Positions 10,723 through 19,352 of a DNA stretch of 56,383 nt are shown one piece after another; position 1 is the first letter of the stretch; each line of letters begins with the position of its first letter. Below the pieces are notes generated by a model, which saw only the letters and a program-made list of their open reading frames with translations, was not told the origin of the DNA and searched no databases. Both the position numbers and the translations under genes were made by a program. The DNA is from an uncultured Muribaculaceae bacterium. Lineage in GTDB: Bacteria > Bacteroidota > Bacteroidia > Bacteroidales > Muribaculaceae. The DNA is taken from positions 1 to 56,383 of the forward strand of contig CAJTZS010000026.1 in the NCBI GenBank assembly GCA_910584055.1, in the 5' to 3' direction.

Positions 10723-11423
10723 GTCCCAAAGAATAGAACCTTGAAATTATCCTGTCCCTCAACCTTTTTAAGCGTGAAAGATATATTTTCAGGCACATCC
10801 TTACTTAATGCCGTGCGCTGATACATCTTCGGGAACACCCCGGCAGTCTCAGGCTCATATCCCGAAGGCACGGACATGAAAACGTAGCCCTGCTCTTTGT
10901 CCGAAGCGAGTCCGTATATTCCATCGGCGTTGGAGACAGTGCAGTTCTCTCCATCACTGACAACGACGTTAGCTACAGGCTTGCCATCCGTAGTCTCAAT
11001 GATGCCGTATACCGTAGCGCCATCGGGAATCGGAATCCGGCGCGCCACGATCGTGATTTTTAGTGTACCCAGGAGTGTGCGTTTTCCGTCCTTTCCGACA
11101 TGTATCCTGTAAGTGCCGGTCACAATATTGTCAGGAACAGAAAAAGTAAAATGATCCATTCCCGCCTCTGTAATGTTGCAAAGAGTCAACTGACCGCTAT
11201 GTTCAAGATAAATTTTATCGGAAGTGGTGATCTTACCGCCTTCCTGAGATATCGTGATGATTCCACCCTTCTCGAGATCAACATTCTCCGGGATGGCGAC
11301 TTTGAATTCATTTATGTCTGCAGGTGCTCCATTCGGGCTATCGTCTTTACAGGAAATGACAAATCCGCTGAACAATGCAGCCACAAGCATAATTCTCAGT
11401 AGGTTGCTGATTTTTTGAGTCAT
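10662..11423 (-). pseudogene. Metallophosphoesterase, N-terminal part before a frameshift
   Basis: The frame starts with a lipoprotein leader (lipobox VISC), then an IPT-like beta domain and a Metallophos_N-type domain (GATVYGIIETTDGKPVANVV), all matching residues 1-230 of the intact copy at 14019-16013. Homology stops at FKVLFFG; the next residues (TCILQTEV) are out of frame and a stop follows at 10662. In the intact copy the same place reads FKVVFMGDMHLAN. The gene is the first of the minus-strand operon, about 215 bp downstream of a good promoter. If translated alone it would give a lipid-anchored fragment without a catalytic core. Confidence 0.8.
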
Positions 11424-11607
11424 GGTTAGTTTTAGAGTATGTTTGAATTTAACACGAATTTAATGTTCTAAAGTTTAGTTATGGTAATCTTGTTAGGGGT
11501 CCTAAGGTTGAAAGGAGTTTTTCAATGTCAATGATGCTTCAGAAGAAGTTGCATTTACGTATGAAATTCAATGTCAGGACAGCTTCAAGTTTAGTTGCAT
11601 TCTTCTC

Positions 11608-11630
11608 TATCTCTTGGTAAGAGATACTTA
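11608..11630. promoter_or_regulatory. Operator-like palindrome in left-arm leader
   Basis: Arms TATCTCTT and AAGAGATA (8 bp, perfect) surround GGT at 11608-11626. The right half continues as AAGAGATACTTA to 11630, identical to the half-site of the second palindrome at 12111-12137. It would lie about 13-31 bases after the predicted transcription start, a position suited to a repressor site or to an RNA hairpin in the leader. Confidence 0.6.
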
Positions 11631-11645
11631 TTTACTTTTACTTTG

Positions 11646-11679
11646 CAAAGATATGTAAAAAAAATTAAAAACTCGCAAA
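11646..11679 (-). promoter_or_regulatory. Bacteroidetes-type promoter of the left PUL arm
   Basis: Read on the minus strand, TTTG (11679-11676) is followed after 22 bases by TATCTTTG (11653-11646), a full match to the -7 box TAnnTTTG. Transcription would start near 11639, leaving a leader of about 215 bases before the phosphoesterase start at 11423. Confidence 0.6.
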
Positions 11680-11780
11680 TAAAAAATAAAAAAATTCGAA
11701 ACATCTCAATATGGGCGATAAATTACACCTATCAACGTGGTTAGAAGCGGGTTAGAAGTGAATTCCCACCCTTCATCTAT

Positions 11781-11995
11781 TGTCGCGGAGCGACACAAGG
11801 GCCTATTAACCGCGTACATCCCTCGTTTCACTCTGGACGTACGCGGACGCACATATAAAGAATGATAACCCCACACTGTCAGCGGCAATGCCGCTGACAG
11901 TGTGGGGTTTAATTGATAGATATTCACTTCCGCGCACAGATTACACTCCGTTCCATCTGTACGCGGTTAATAGGCCCTTATGTCGCTCCGCGACA
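11781..11995. repeat. Nested inverted-repeat element between the divergent operons
   Basis: A 38-bp arm at 11781-11818 is repeated in inverse orientation at 11958-11995 with one mismatch. Each arm opens with a smaller palindrome (TGTCGC, 3 bases, GCGACA). Each side also holds a local stem: CCGCGTACATCC (810-821 of the 11 kb block) with GGACGTACGCGG (835-846), and CCGCGCACAGA with TCTGTACGCGG on the right, each with one mismatch. The centre is a perfect 43-bp hairpin. There is no coding frame and no obvious target-site duplication. The structure resembles a MITE or a REP/BIME-type palindromic cluster; which of these cannot be decided here. Confidence 0.7.
11867..11909. repeat. Perfect 43-bp hairpin at the symmetry centre
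   Basis: Two perfect 20-bp arms (starting AACCCCACACTG, ending CAGTGTGGGGTT) flank the loop AAT. The stem is GC-rich and AA/TT bases lie at its edges, so it could stop transcription from either side. It lies at the midpoint of the larger inverted repeat. Confidence 0.75.
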
Positions 11996-12110
11996 AGCAT
12001 TTGGTATTGAATAAAAATAAGGGGGAATAATGTGTCTTCGCACTCCAATTGAAAAAATTGCTGCATTTATATTCTATTATATTTCTGTTTATAAATGATT
12101 TACCAAAACT

Positions 12111-12137
12111 TAAGTATCTCTTACCAAGAGATACTTA
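12111..12137. promoter_or_regulatory. Operator-like palindrome in right-arm leader
   Basis: Arms TAAGTATCTCTT and AAGAGATACTTA (12 bp, perfect) surround ACC. It ends 80 bp before the GH13 start. The half-site is the same as in the palindrome 0.5 kb away in the opposite leader, which points to one regulator acting on both PUL arms. Neither the regulator family nor a gene for it is identifiable in the window. Confidence 0.65.
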
Positions 12138-12217
12138 CTCAAAGCTTCCTCTAATTTCAATTGAAGGACTCTTTCCGCATTCCCTAATACATAACTTTAT
12201 AATCGTATTTATTAGCC

Positions 12218-13987
12218 ATGACTCGACTAAAAGCCAACATTCTTAAAATATTATTTATTGTTTTATCTTCCTTATCTCCCCTATCGGGATTTGCTCATCC
12301 CAGCACGCCCGACTGGGTTAAATCTGCTGTTTTCTATGATATATACCCGTCTTCATTTATGGACAGCGACGGCAATGGCATAGGGGATATCAAAGGTATT
12401 ATCAGCAGACTTGACTATGTAAAGAGTCTTGGTGTCGATGCAATCTGGATGAATCCTATTTTCGTGTCGGGTTGGTTTGACGGGGGCTATGACATAATTG
12501 ATTTTTATAAGGTGGATCCCCGCTTCGGCTCAAACGAAGATGTCCGCACCCTCGTGGACGAAGCGCACAAGAGAGGCCTTAAGGTCTGCCTTGACCTCGT
12601 TGCGGGTCACAGCTCGAACAAATGCGATTGGTTCATTAAATCAGCTACCGAAGGACGAGACGGACGTTATGCAGATTATTACATATGGACAGACAGTATT
12701 TCCTCCAAAGATTTAAAGGATATTGAGAAACGGCATAACGAAAAGGAACCGATTTCTTCAAAGACCGGGGCATGGGTGGGAGTGAAAGATCAGTTCATAG
12801 GCGATGCTTGTATCCCCGATGCTGACCGAGGCTCATATTATCTGAAAAATTATTACGTGTGCCAGCCTGCACTCAACTACGGTTACGCCAATCCTGACCC
12901 GACAAAGCCGTGGCAGCAGCCTGTTTCAGCACCTGGACCACAAGCAATGCGCCGCGAGCTTAAAAACATAATGAGTTTCTGGTATGACAAAGGCGTTGAC
13001 GGTTTCCGCGTAGACATGGCACAGAGCCTGGTGAAAAACGATAAGGATAAAAAGGAGACCATGAAACTCTGGAAAGAAATGCGTGACTGGCAGGACACCA
13101 ACTATCCGGGGAAAGTGCTGATTGCTGAATGGGGCAGCCCAGACAAGGCCGTTCCCGCCGGATTCGATATCGATTTCTATCTACCTTGGCTGCGTAAGGT
13201 GTATGCGGATTTGATATGGGAGACAGGTAAATCGAAACAGGTAGGGCCCGGAGCATATTTTGAAAAATCGGGGAAAGGGAGCATCAAAAGGTTTGTCGAG
13301 CAGTTTTATTCCGATTTGGAGGCGACATCACCCTATGGTTACGTGGCAGTGCCCTCGTCAAACCATGATTATCCTCGCGTCAATGCGGGGACGAGAAACA
13401 CTCCGGAAGAGGTGAAGGTATTCATGACATTCATACTCACATTGCCCGGCATTCCTTTCATCCATTACGGTGACGAAATTGGCATGAGGAATGTTGACAA
13501 CCTCCCGAGCGTGGAGGGTTCTCGCGCAGAACGGTCAGGCACCCGGACCCCGATGCAATGGAAAAACGAACCCTCCGCAGGTTTTTCATCCGCTTCCCCG
13601 GAGAAGCTCTATCTTCCCGTCTTTCTTGACGGAGGGAAACTTACCGTCGAGGAACAGGAAAAAGATTCCGGCTCGGTCCTCAATTTCACCCGCAACCTCA
13701 TACGTCTACGCCACGAACATCCCGCGTTGGGCAACGAAGGAGACTGGAAAGTCGTCACATCCCTCGACAAGCCCTATCCGATGGTCTATACACGCACCTC
13801 AGGCAACCGGACATATGCTGTGGCATTTAATCCATCCGCCGCAGCATGTGACACCGAACTGGATATGCCGGATGCCAAAAGCCTTGTTCCTCTTTCCGCC
13901 GTAGGCAAAGCTAAAGCAAAAGTAAAAAATGGGAAGATACGTCTTAAGATGGACGGAATTTCTGCCTACATATACAAAATCAACTAA
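12218..13987 (+). CDS. GH13 alpha-amylase-family glycoside hydrolase, secreted
   Basis: A 589-residue GH13 enzyme with a Sec signal peptide (about residues 1-26), so periplasmic or exported. The TIM-barrel motifs are clear: YDIYPSSFMDSDGNGIGD at the start, GFRVDMAQS with nucleophile Asp266, EWGSP with acid/base Glu304, and SSNHDYPR with the third acid Asp384. Region I reads DLVAGH where most members have an Asn before the His. It should cleave or transfer alpha-glucosyl linkages in imported oligosaccharides; the fold of the sequence is nearer oligo-alpha-glucosidase types than to endo-amylases, but specificity is not readable. It is the first gene of the plus-strand operon, 31 bp before the phosphoesterase, and has no counterpart in the left arm. 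Confidence 0.9.
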   Translation: MTRLKANILKILFIVLSSLSPLSGFAHPSTPDWVKSAVFYDIYPSSFMDSDGNGIGDIKGIISRLDYVKSLGVDAIWMNPIFVSGWFDGGYDIIDFYKVDPRFGSNEDVRTLVDEAHKRGLKVCLDLVAGHSSNKCDWFIKSATEGRDGRYADYYIWTDSISSKDLKDIEKRHNEKEPISSKTGAWVGVKDQFIGDACIPDADRGSYYLKNYYVCQPALNYGYANPDPTKPWQQPVSAPGPQAMRRELKNIMSFWYDKGVDGFRVDMAQSLVKNDKDKKETMKLWKEMRDWQDTNYPGKVLIAEWGSPDKAVPAGFDIDFYLPWLRKVYADLIWETGKSKQVGPGAYFEKSGKGSIKRFVEQFYSDLEATSPYGYVAVPSSNHDYPRVNAGTRNTPEEVKVFMTFILTLPGIPFIHYGDEIGMRNVDNLPSVEGSRAERSGTRTPMQWKNEPSAGFSSASPEKLYLPVFLDGGKLTVEEQEKDSGSVLNFTRNLIRLRHEHPALGNEGDWKVVTSLDKPYPMVYTRTSGNRTYAVAFNPSAAACDTELDMPDAKSLVPLSAVGKAKAKVKNGKIRLKMDGISAYIYKIN

Positions 13988-14018
13988 CAGCATACTAAAT
14001 CAACTAATAGCAACAATC

Positions 14019-16013
14019 ATGATTAAAAGACTCAGAACACACTCGGGACTAATGGTCCTGACCCTGTTGACCGCCTTCATTTTGGCAGGTTGCAAGAATG
14101 ATGACCCCGAGCCGAACGGAGGTGGTGCCAACGGTGAAATCACAGCCACTCTTCCGAGCACGCTCGACCTGGTAAAAGGAAATCCGATTTCATTCACCCA
14201 GCAGGGAGGTGTCATAACCACTTCCGATGTAATCTATCTCGAAAAAGAGGGAAAGTTTACTCCCTGCGAGATTACGGAAGCCACCGAAAGCCGTGTGACT
14301 TTCACTTCCCCCAAGAATATGACCACCGGAATATACAAGGTTCATGTCTCACATGGAGGCAAACGCATACTTCTCGGGGAGATAAAGATTACAATCGTAT
14401 CGAAAAATATCGCCATCCCTCAGGGAGCCACCGTTTACGGGGTCGTGGAGACAACCGACGGTGAACCGGTTGCTGGCGTTGTAGTGACCGACGGCGTTGA
14501 TTTCACTCAGACAGATGCAAACGGAGTCTACGGGCTCGGCTCCTCCAAAACCGAAGGATATGTCTCCATTTGCGTTCCATCCGGATATGAACCGGAAACG
14601 AACGGGGTGCTTCCCAAAATATATCAGAGGACTACACTCTCCTCTTCCGTTCCCGAGAATCTCTCGTTCACATTGAAGAAAGTAGGGTCACAGGATAATT
14701 TCAAGGTTGTCTTCATGGGTGACATGCACCTTGCTAACCGGACACAGGACATCGCCCAGTTCAAGAAATTTACGACAGACGTAACCCGTTACCGCGCAGC
14801 ACACACGGGTGAGAAGATATATGGCATAACCCTCGGAGACATGACATGGGATGCCTTTTGGAAAAACGGCTACGAACTCGACGACTATGCCTCTACCATC
14901 AATTCCAACCTTAAGGATATGGTGGTCTACCAATGCATCGGCAACCACGACCATGATCCCAACAATAGACTGAGCTATCAGTCTGGCATCAACCCGCTGC
15001 TTACATATATCTCCCCTGCATGGTATTCTTTCAATATCGGGAAGGTTCATTTTGTGGTGCTCGACAATATCGACATCTCTCCCGCAACATCCACCGACAA
15101 CACCCCCTACAAACAGAATTTCTACGGACCGCAGATGCAATGGCTTGAGAAGGACCTGTCATATGTTCCGTCGGATATGGATGTATATATTATCTCTCAC
15201 GGCAGTCAGTGGTATGTCGACAGCAGCACCGCGAACAACTATGTGATCCGCGGCGAGACCAGAGACCAAGTTAACAGAATGATTGAACTTACAGCAGGCC
15301 GCAGCCTACACTTCGTAAGCGGTCACCTGCATCAGCAGCATACCATACTCCCAACCGACGGCGCAATGAGAGGTTACAGCCATCCGGTGTATGAGCACAA
15401 TATCCCGGCGATATGCGGCGACTGGTGGTATTCCGGCTATTATACTCCGGGAGTGCCGGTATGCACGGACGGGACTCCTTACGGTTATGCAGTGTTTGAT
15501 TTCACAGGCAAGGACGTGAAATGGAGATATAAAGGTACGGATGTCGATGAGAACGTGCAGTTCCGCACTTACGACCTAAACAATGTCAACTTCGACAACG
15601 TGACTTGGAAAAACCTCACCAATGCCGATGCACTCAAAGCTTTCAACGACCGCTACGTCAAAGCGTACACCGGTTCTCAACATCGCAATAAGGTTCTCAT
15701 CAACGTTTGGAACTGGAACACTGACTCGAAAATAGAGGTGAAGACAAAGGATGGCAGGACACTAAACGCTGTGCAGTCTTACGTCTATGACCCCTTGTCG
15801 ATCGCTGCCCTCACAATTCCGTATTGGGATAGAGGGGGTGTTAACTCAACTCCCGGCACTTATACCACACAGCGTTTCCATTTCTTCATGGTGCAGTGTC
15901 CCGATGCGGACTCCGACCTTGTAATCACGGTCACCGACAAATTCGGCAACGTATACAAAGAGACGATGGAACGTCCGCGCGAGTTCTCCACAGACGAATA
16001 TAAGATCTATTAG
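14019..16013 (+). CDS. Calcineurin-like metallophosphoesterase lipoprotein (right PUL arm, intact)
   Basis: A 664-residue lipoprotein with lipobox LAGC (Cys25). The order is an IPT-like beta domain (about 45-128), a Metallophos_N-type domain (about 133-220), a calcineurin-like phosphoesterase core (about 225-450) and a MetallophosC-type C-terminal domain. Metal-binding motifs are GDMH (234-237), GDMTWD (273-278), GNHD (308-311) and GHLHQQH near 435. It should hydrolyse a phosphate mono- or diester outside the cytoplasm. The ATG at 14019 is chosen because a proper lipoprotein leader starts there; the frame extends 90 bp upstream into the end of the GH13 gene without signal-like sequence. The left-arm homologue at 9421-11423 is frameshifted. 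Confidence 0.92.
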   Translation: MIKRLRTHSGLMVLTLLTAFILAGCKNDDPEPNGGGANGEITATLPSTLDLVKGNPISFTQQGGVITTSDVIYLEKEGKFTPCEITEATESRVTFTSPKNMTTGIYKVHVSHGGKRILLGEIKITIVSKNIAIPQGATVYGVVETTDGEPVAGVVVTDGVDFTQTDANGVYGLGSSKTEGYVSICVPSGYEPETNGVLPKIYQRTTLSSSVPENLSFTLKKVGSQDNFKVVFMGDMHLANRTQDIAQFKKFTTDVTRYRAAHTGEKIYGITLGDMTWDAFWKNGYELDDYASTINSNLKDMVVYQCIGNHDHDPNNRLSYQSGINPLLTYISPAWYSFNIGKVHFVVLDNIDISPATSTDNTPYKQNFYGPQMQWLEKDLSYVPSDMDVYIISHGSQWYVDSSTANNYVIRGETRDQVNRMIELTAGRSLHFVSGHLHQQHTILPTDGAMRGYSHPVYEHNIPAICGDWWYSGYYTPGVPVCTDGTPYGYAVFDFTGKDVKWRYKGTDVDENVQFRTYDLNNVNFDNVTWKNLTNADALKAFNDRYVKAYTGSQHRNKVLINVWNWNTDSKIEVKTKDGRTLNAVQSYVYDPLSIAALTIPYWDRGGVNSTPGTYTTQRFHFFMVQCPDADSDLVITVTDKFGNVYKETMERPREFSTDEYKIY

Positions 16014-16047
16014 AAATAACTTTATTAACAACAATAATCCCAACTTT

Positions 16048-19000
16048 ATGAAACAAGTCAGCAGACTAATTCTGAGTCTTGTGGCTCTATTGTCGGTTTT
16101 TCCTGCAATGGCAGCATCAAGACAAGTGACGGGTACGGTGACCGACATGCAGGGTGAACCCCTTGTCGGTGCCAGCGTAATGCTGGTGAATTCCCGCACT
16201 GGATGCATGGCCGATATCGACGGTCATTTCTCTCTTCAGGTGCCCGAAGGTCCGGCATCTCTCAAGGTAGCCTTGATAGGTTATCAACAACAGACTGTTA
16301 AAGTCTCTCCTACTCAAACAGTGGTACACATCAAGATGAAGGAAGATTCCCAGACTCTTGAAGAAACCGTTGTCGTGGGTTATGGCAAACAGAAAAAAGT
16401 AAACCTCACCGGTGCAGTTGCCGCCATTGAAGGAAAAGAACTTGAGGGTCGCCCTGTCAACAGCGTGTCGACAATGCTACAGGGTGCTGTCGCAGGTCTT
16501 AATGTAAGCACAAGCTCTGCTAAACCCGGTAACAACCCTTCGCTCAATATCCGAGGTTACACTTCCATCAATGGGGCAAGTCCTCTCGTGATTATCGATG
16601 GTTCTATCGGAAACATTGATCAAGTCAATCCCAACGATGTTCAGTCAATATCCGTCATCAAAGACTCTTCGGCAGCCGCAATATATGGTGCGCGTGCCGC
16701 CTTCGGTGTGATTCTTATCACAACAAAAGCCGGTAACGAACAGGAAGGGAAAGCTACAGTGAGATATAACGGTCGGTTCGGTTGGGATGAATCCACAGTC
16801 TCTACCGATTACGAAACTTCCGGTTACTGGCATCTGAAGGTAATGGATGAATTTCAGCGTGGTCAGAACGGATCGGCTATATTTCCACAATATGACGACA
16901 ATGACTGGATGGAACTCCTTGCTCGCGTCGACGACAAGACGGAGAATCCTGATCGTCCCTGGGTAGTTGAAGAAGACAACCCGGGAGGTGTTACCTCTAC
17001 CGCTCCTCTGGGCAAAAGATGGAAATATTATGGCAACACCGACTGGTATCATTCCCTCTGGAAAGACAAGAGATTCCTGACCCAACACAATGTTTCGCTG
17101 TCAGGCGGTTCCAAGAATTTCCATTATTTCGTATCCGGAGCTTACAAACACAATGATGGCGTTGCAAAATATAATAATGACAAATACAACCAGTATAATC
17201 TTAGAGCAAAAATTGACTTCCGTATCAACAAGTGGGCAACATTTGAGGAAAACATGTCATATTTCGGAAAGAGTTATACCTACCAAGGTCCTGGATCGAT
17301 CGAGAATACTATGAATTATTCCGGTCAATATGCCTTCCCTGTGTTCCCACTCCAGAATCCTGACGGATCTAACATATATGGCAATCCTTATTTCGGTTAT
17401 AAAGTTGCCAATGGTCGACATATCGTAATGATGGAGGGCAAACATCCGGGCTCAGACATTCAGAATGCTTTCCTTTCCACATCCCGTCTCAATATCACGC
17501 CAATCAAACAATTGACCGTGACAGGAGATTTCACCTATCGTTTCCACCAGAATCGCAACACCAAGAGATATAATAATATCCCTTATCGCGAATATCCGGG
17601 AGCTGACATAAAAGTTTATGATTCCGGTGCTGGAGAGGATTATATGCGTGAACTTTATGAGACATCGCAATATTACACGGCAAATGCGTTTGCCACTTAT
17701 AAAGATACGTTCAAGGATGCCCATAACCTGACAGTTGTGGCTGGATATAACTATGAACGATACAATTTCAAGAAAAACACTGTGGCTGTGAAGAATCTTG
17801 AAAATCCTGATTTGAACGATATCGGTCTGGTAACAGACCTCTCAACCAATGTCAAGGAAGTAGGAGGAGGACAACAGGAATATATCCTTCAGGGCATTTT
17901 CGGACGTATCAACTATGACTATATGGGTAAATACCTCGTGGAACTATCCGGACGTTATGATGGAACATCCCGTTTCGCAAAAGGTCATCGTTGGGGCTGG
18001 TTCCCTTCTGGTTCAATCGGCTGGCGTTTCAGTGAAGAGAAATTCTTCGAAGGGCTGAACCCTTGGTGGAGCAATGGTAAGATCCGTTTCTCTTATGGCA
18101 GTCTCGGGAACCAGAATACTTCCGATTACTATACATTCCTCCGCAAAATCAGTCAAGGCACAGTAGGGTATACATTCGATGGAACCACACAAGCAATATA
18201 CTCAGCCGTGGGTGCGCCTATCGCCGGCGACTTCACATGGGAGAAAGCCAACCAATGGGACCTTGGTCTTGATCTCGGGTTCTTCAACAACCGCCTTAAT
18301 ATCGTTGCCGATATCTATGTGCGTGACACAAAGAACATGATTACCGATGGCGCTGAGCTACCGGCTGTATATGGTGCTGATCCTCCAAAGATGAATGCCG
18401 CAGACCTCCGCACAAAGGGATATGAGTTTAGCATAGACTGGAACGATTCATTCTCCCTTTGGGATAATCCTTTCACATACTATGTTGGATTCAACCTCTC
18501 AGACTATCGCAGCCATATCACCAAATTCGATAATGCTGACAAGACTTTCGCTAAGTCATATTATGTCGGAAAAGAAATCGGTGAAATCTGGGGCTTTGTA
18601 ACCGATGGTCTCTTCCAAAGCGATGATGAGGCAAAGGCTTACGATGCAAAAGTTGACCAGTCGTATCTTACAAAAAACATGTATGGTGGCTGGCAAGCCG
18701 GCGATGTGAAATTCGTAGACCTTGACGGCGACGGCGTGATAGGTATCGGCGAAAATAAAGTTGACAACCCGGGTGACCGCAAGATTCTCGGAAACAGCTA
18801 TGCCCGCCTACAGTATGGCTTCCGCGCCGGCTTCAGTTATTTTGGTTTTGATGCGAACGTATTCTTCCAAGGCACAGGCAACCATTATTGGTATCCCAAC
18901 AGCGGGTGCGTGCCTTTCTGGGGTCCCTTCTCTTTCTATCAAAGCATAACTTATCTGTCGGAAGATTTCAAAGATCAGTATTGGACCATCGACAATCCCG

Positions 19001-19332
19001 ATGCATACTTCCCACGTGCCCGAGGCAAAGGGGCTGCCCTCTCCTATCTCCAGTATACTAATGACCGTTATCTTCAGAATATGCGCTATCTGCGCCTGAA
19101 GAACCTTACCGTCGGATATACCTTCCCGAAAAAATGGACAAGAGTTGCCGGAATCGAAAAGTTACGTCTATACTTCACGGCTGAGAACCTATGCTACTGG
19201 TCTCCGATCAAGAAATATTCAAAATACATTGATCCGGAACTTTCCAATTATTCAAGTTCCACCGCTGTGAACTGGACCATTTCATATCCCTGGCCAAAGA
19301 CCTTTACTTTCGGAATAGATCTTCAGCTCTAA
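16048..19332 (+). CDS. susC-like: SusC/RagA-family TonB-dependent outer-membrane transporter (right PUL arm)
   Basis: A 1094-residue SusC-type transporter with a signal peptide (1-23), a carboxypeptidase-regulatory-like domain (about 25-105), the TonB-box-like EETVVVGYG, a plug (about 115-235) and a beta-barrel ending FTFGIDLQL. It starts 34 bp after the phosphoesterase and ends 20 bp before susD. Most of the barrel is close to the left copy (6078-9380), but loop segments differ. For example, there is an extra stretch with NPGGVTSTAPLGK near residue 310, and the region around residues 885-910 lacks a short segment (EDLKDSEGNL) present in the left copy. This suggests a shared transport role with shifted ligand preference. 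Confidence 0.95.
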   Translation: MKQVSRLILSLVALLSVFPAMAASRQVTGTVTDMQGEPLVGASVMLVNSRTGCMADIDGHFSLQVPEGPASLKVALIGYQQQTVKVSPTQTVVHIKMKEDSQTLEETVVVGYGKQKKVNLTGAVAAIEGKELEGRPVNSVSTMLQGAVAGLNVSTSSAKPGNNPSLNIRGYTSINGASPLVIIDGSIGNIDQVNPNDVQSISVIKDSSAAAIYGARAAFGVILITTKAGNEQEGKATVRYNGRFGWDESTVSTDYETSGYWHLKVMDEFQRGQNGSAIFPQYDDNDWMELLARVDDKTENPDRPWVVEEDNPGGVTSTAPLGKRWKYYGNTDWYHSLWKDKRFLTQHNVSLSGGSKNFHYFVSGAYKHNDGVAKYNNDKYNQYNLRAKIDFRINKWATFEENMSYFGKSYTYQGPGSIENTMNYSGQYAFPVFPLQNPDGSNIYGNPYFGYKVANGRHIVMMEGKHPGSDIQNAFLSTSRLNITPIKQLTVTGDFTYRFHQNRNTKRYNNIPYREYPGADIKVYDSGAGEDYMRELYETSQYYTANAFATYKDTFKDAHNLTVVAGYNYERYNFKKNTVAVKNLENPDLNDIGLVTDLSTNVKEVGGGQQEYILQGIFGRINYDYMGKYLVELSGRYDGTSRFAKGHRWGWFPSGSIGWRFSEEKFFEGLNPWWSNGKIRFSYGSLGNQNTSDYYTFLRKISQGTVGYTFDGTTQAIYSAVGAPIAGDFTWEKANQWDLGLDLGFFNNRLNIVADIYVRDTKNMITDGAELPAVYGADPPKMNAADLRTKGYEFSIDWNDSFSLWDNPFTYYVGFNLSDYRSHITKFDNADKTFAKSYYVGKEIGEIWGFVTDGLFQSDDEAKAYDAKVDQSYLTKNMYGGWQAGDVKFVDLDGDGVIGIGENKVDNPGDRKILGNSYARLQYGFRAGFSYFGFDANVFFQGTGNHYWYPNSGCVPFWGPFSFYQSITYLSEDFKDQYWTIDNPDAYFPRARGKGAALSYLQYTNDRYLQNMRYLRLKNLTVGYTFPKKWTRVAGIEKLRLYFTAENLCYWSPIKKYSKYIDPELSNYSSSTAVNWTISYPWPKTFTFGIDLQL

Positions 19333-19352
19333 TCTAATATCTCGTAAACAAT

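Larger units (their letters stand above)
11424..12217. other. Divergent PUL intergenic region
   Basis: This 794-bp non-coding region feeds both PUL arms. It holds, from left to right: the left-arm leader, an operator-like palindrome (11608-11630), a minus-strand promoter (11646-11679), a 38-bp inverted repeat arm (11781-11818), a perfect hairpin (11867-11909), the second repeat arm (11958-11995), a second operator-like palindrome (12111-12137) and the right-arm leader. No convincing protein-coding frame is present. The plus-strand promoter was not pinned down; TATATTTC at 12078-12085 is one mismatch from the -7 consensus. Confidence 0.7.

Noticed and set aside
10715..10735. Programmed ribosomal frameshifting in the left phosphoesterase
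   Set aside because: The bases around the shift do not form a slippery heptamer of the X-XXY-YYZ type, and the intact paralogue has no shift.
11706..11927. Small minus-strand open frame in the divergent region
   Set aside because: It crosses the arms of the palindromic element, has unlikely composition and no recognisable protein features; the DNA structure explains the open stretch better.
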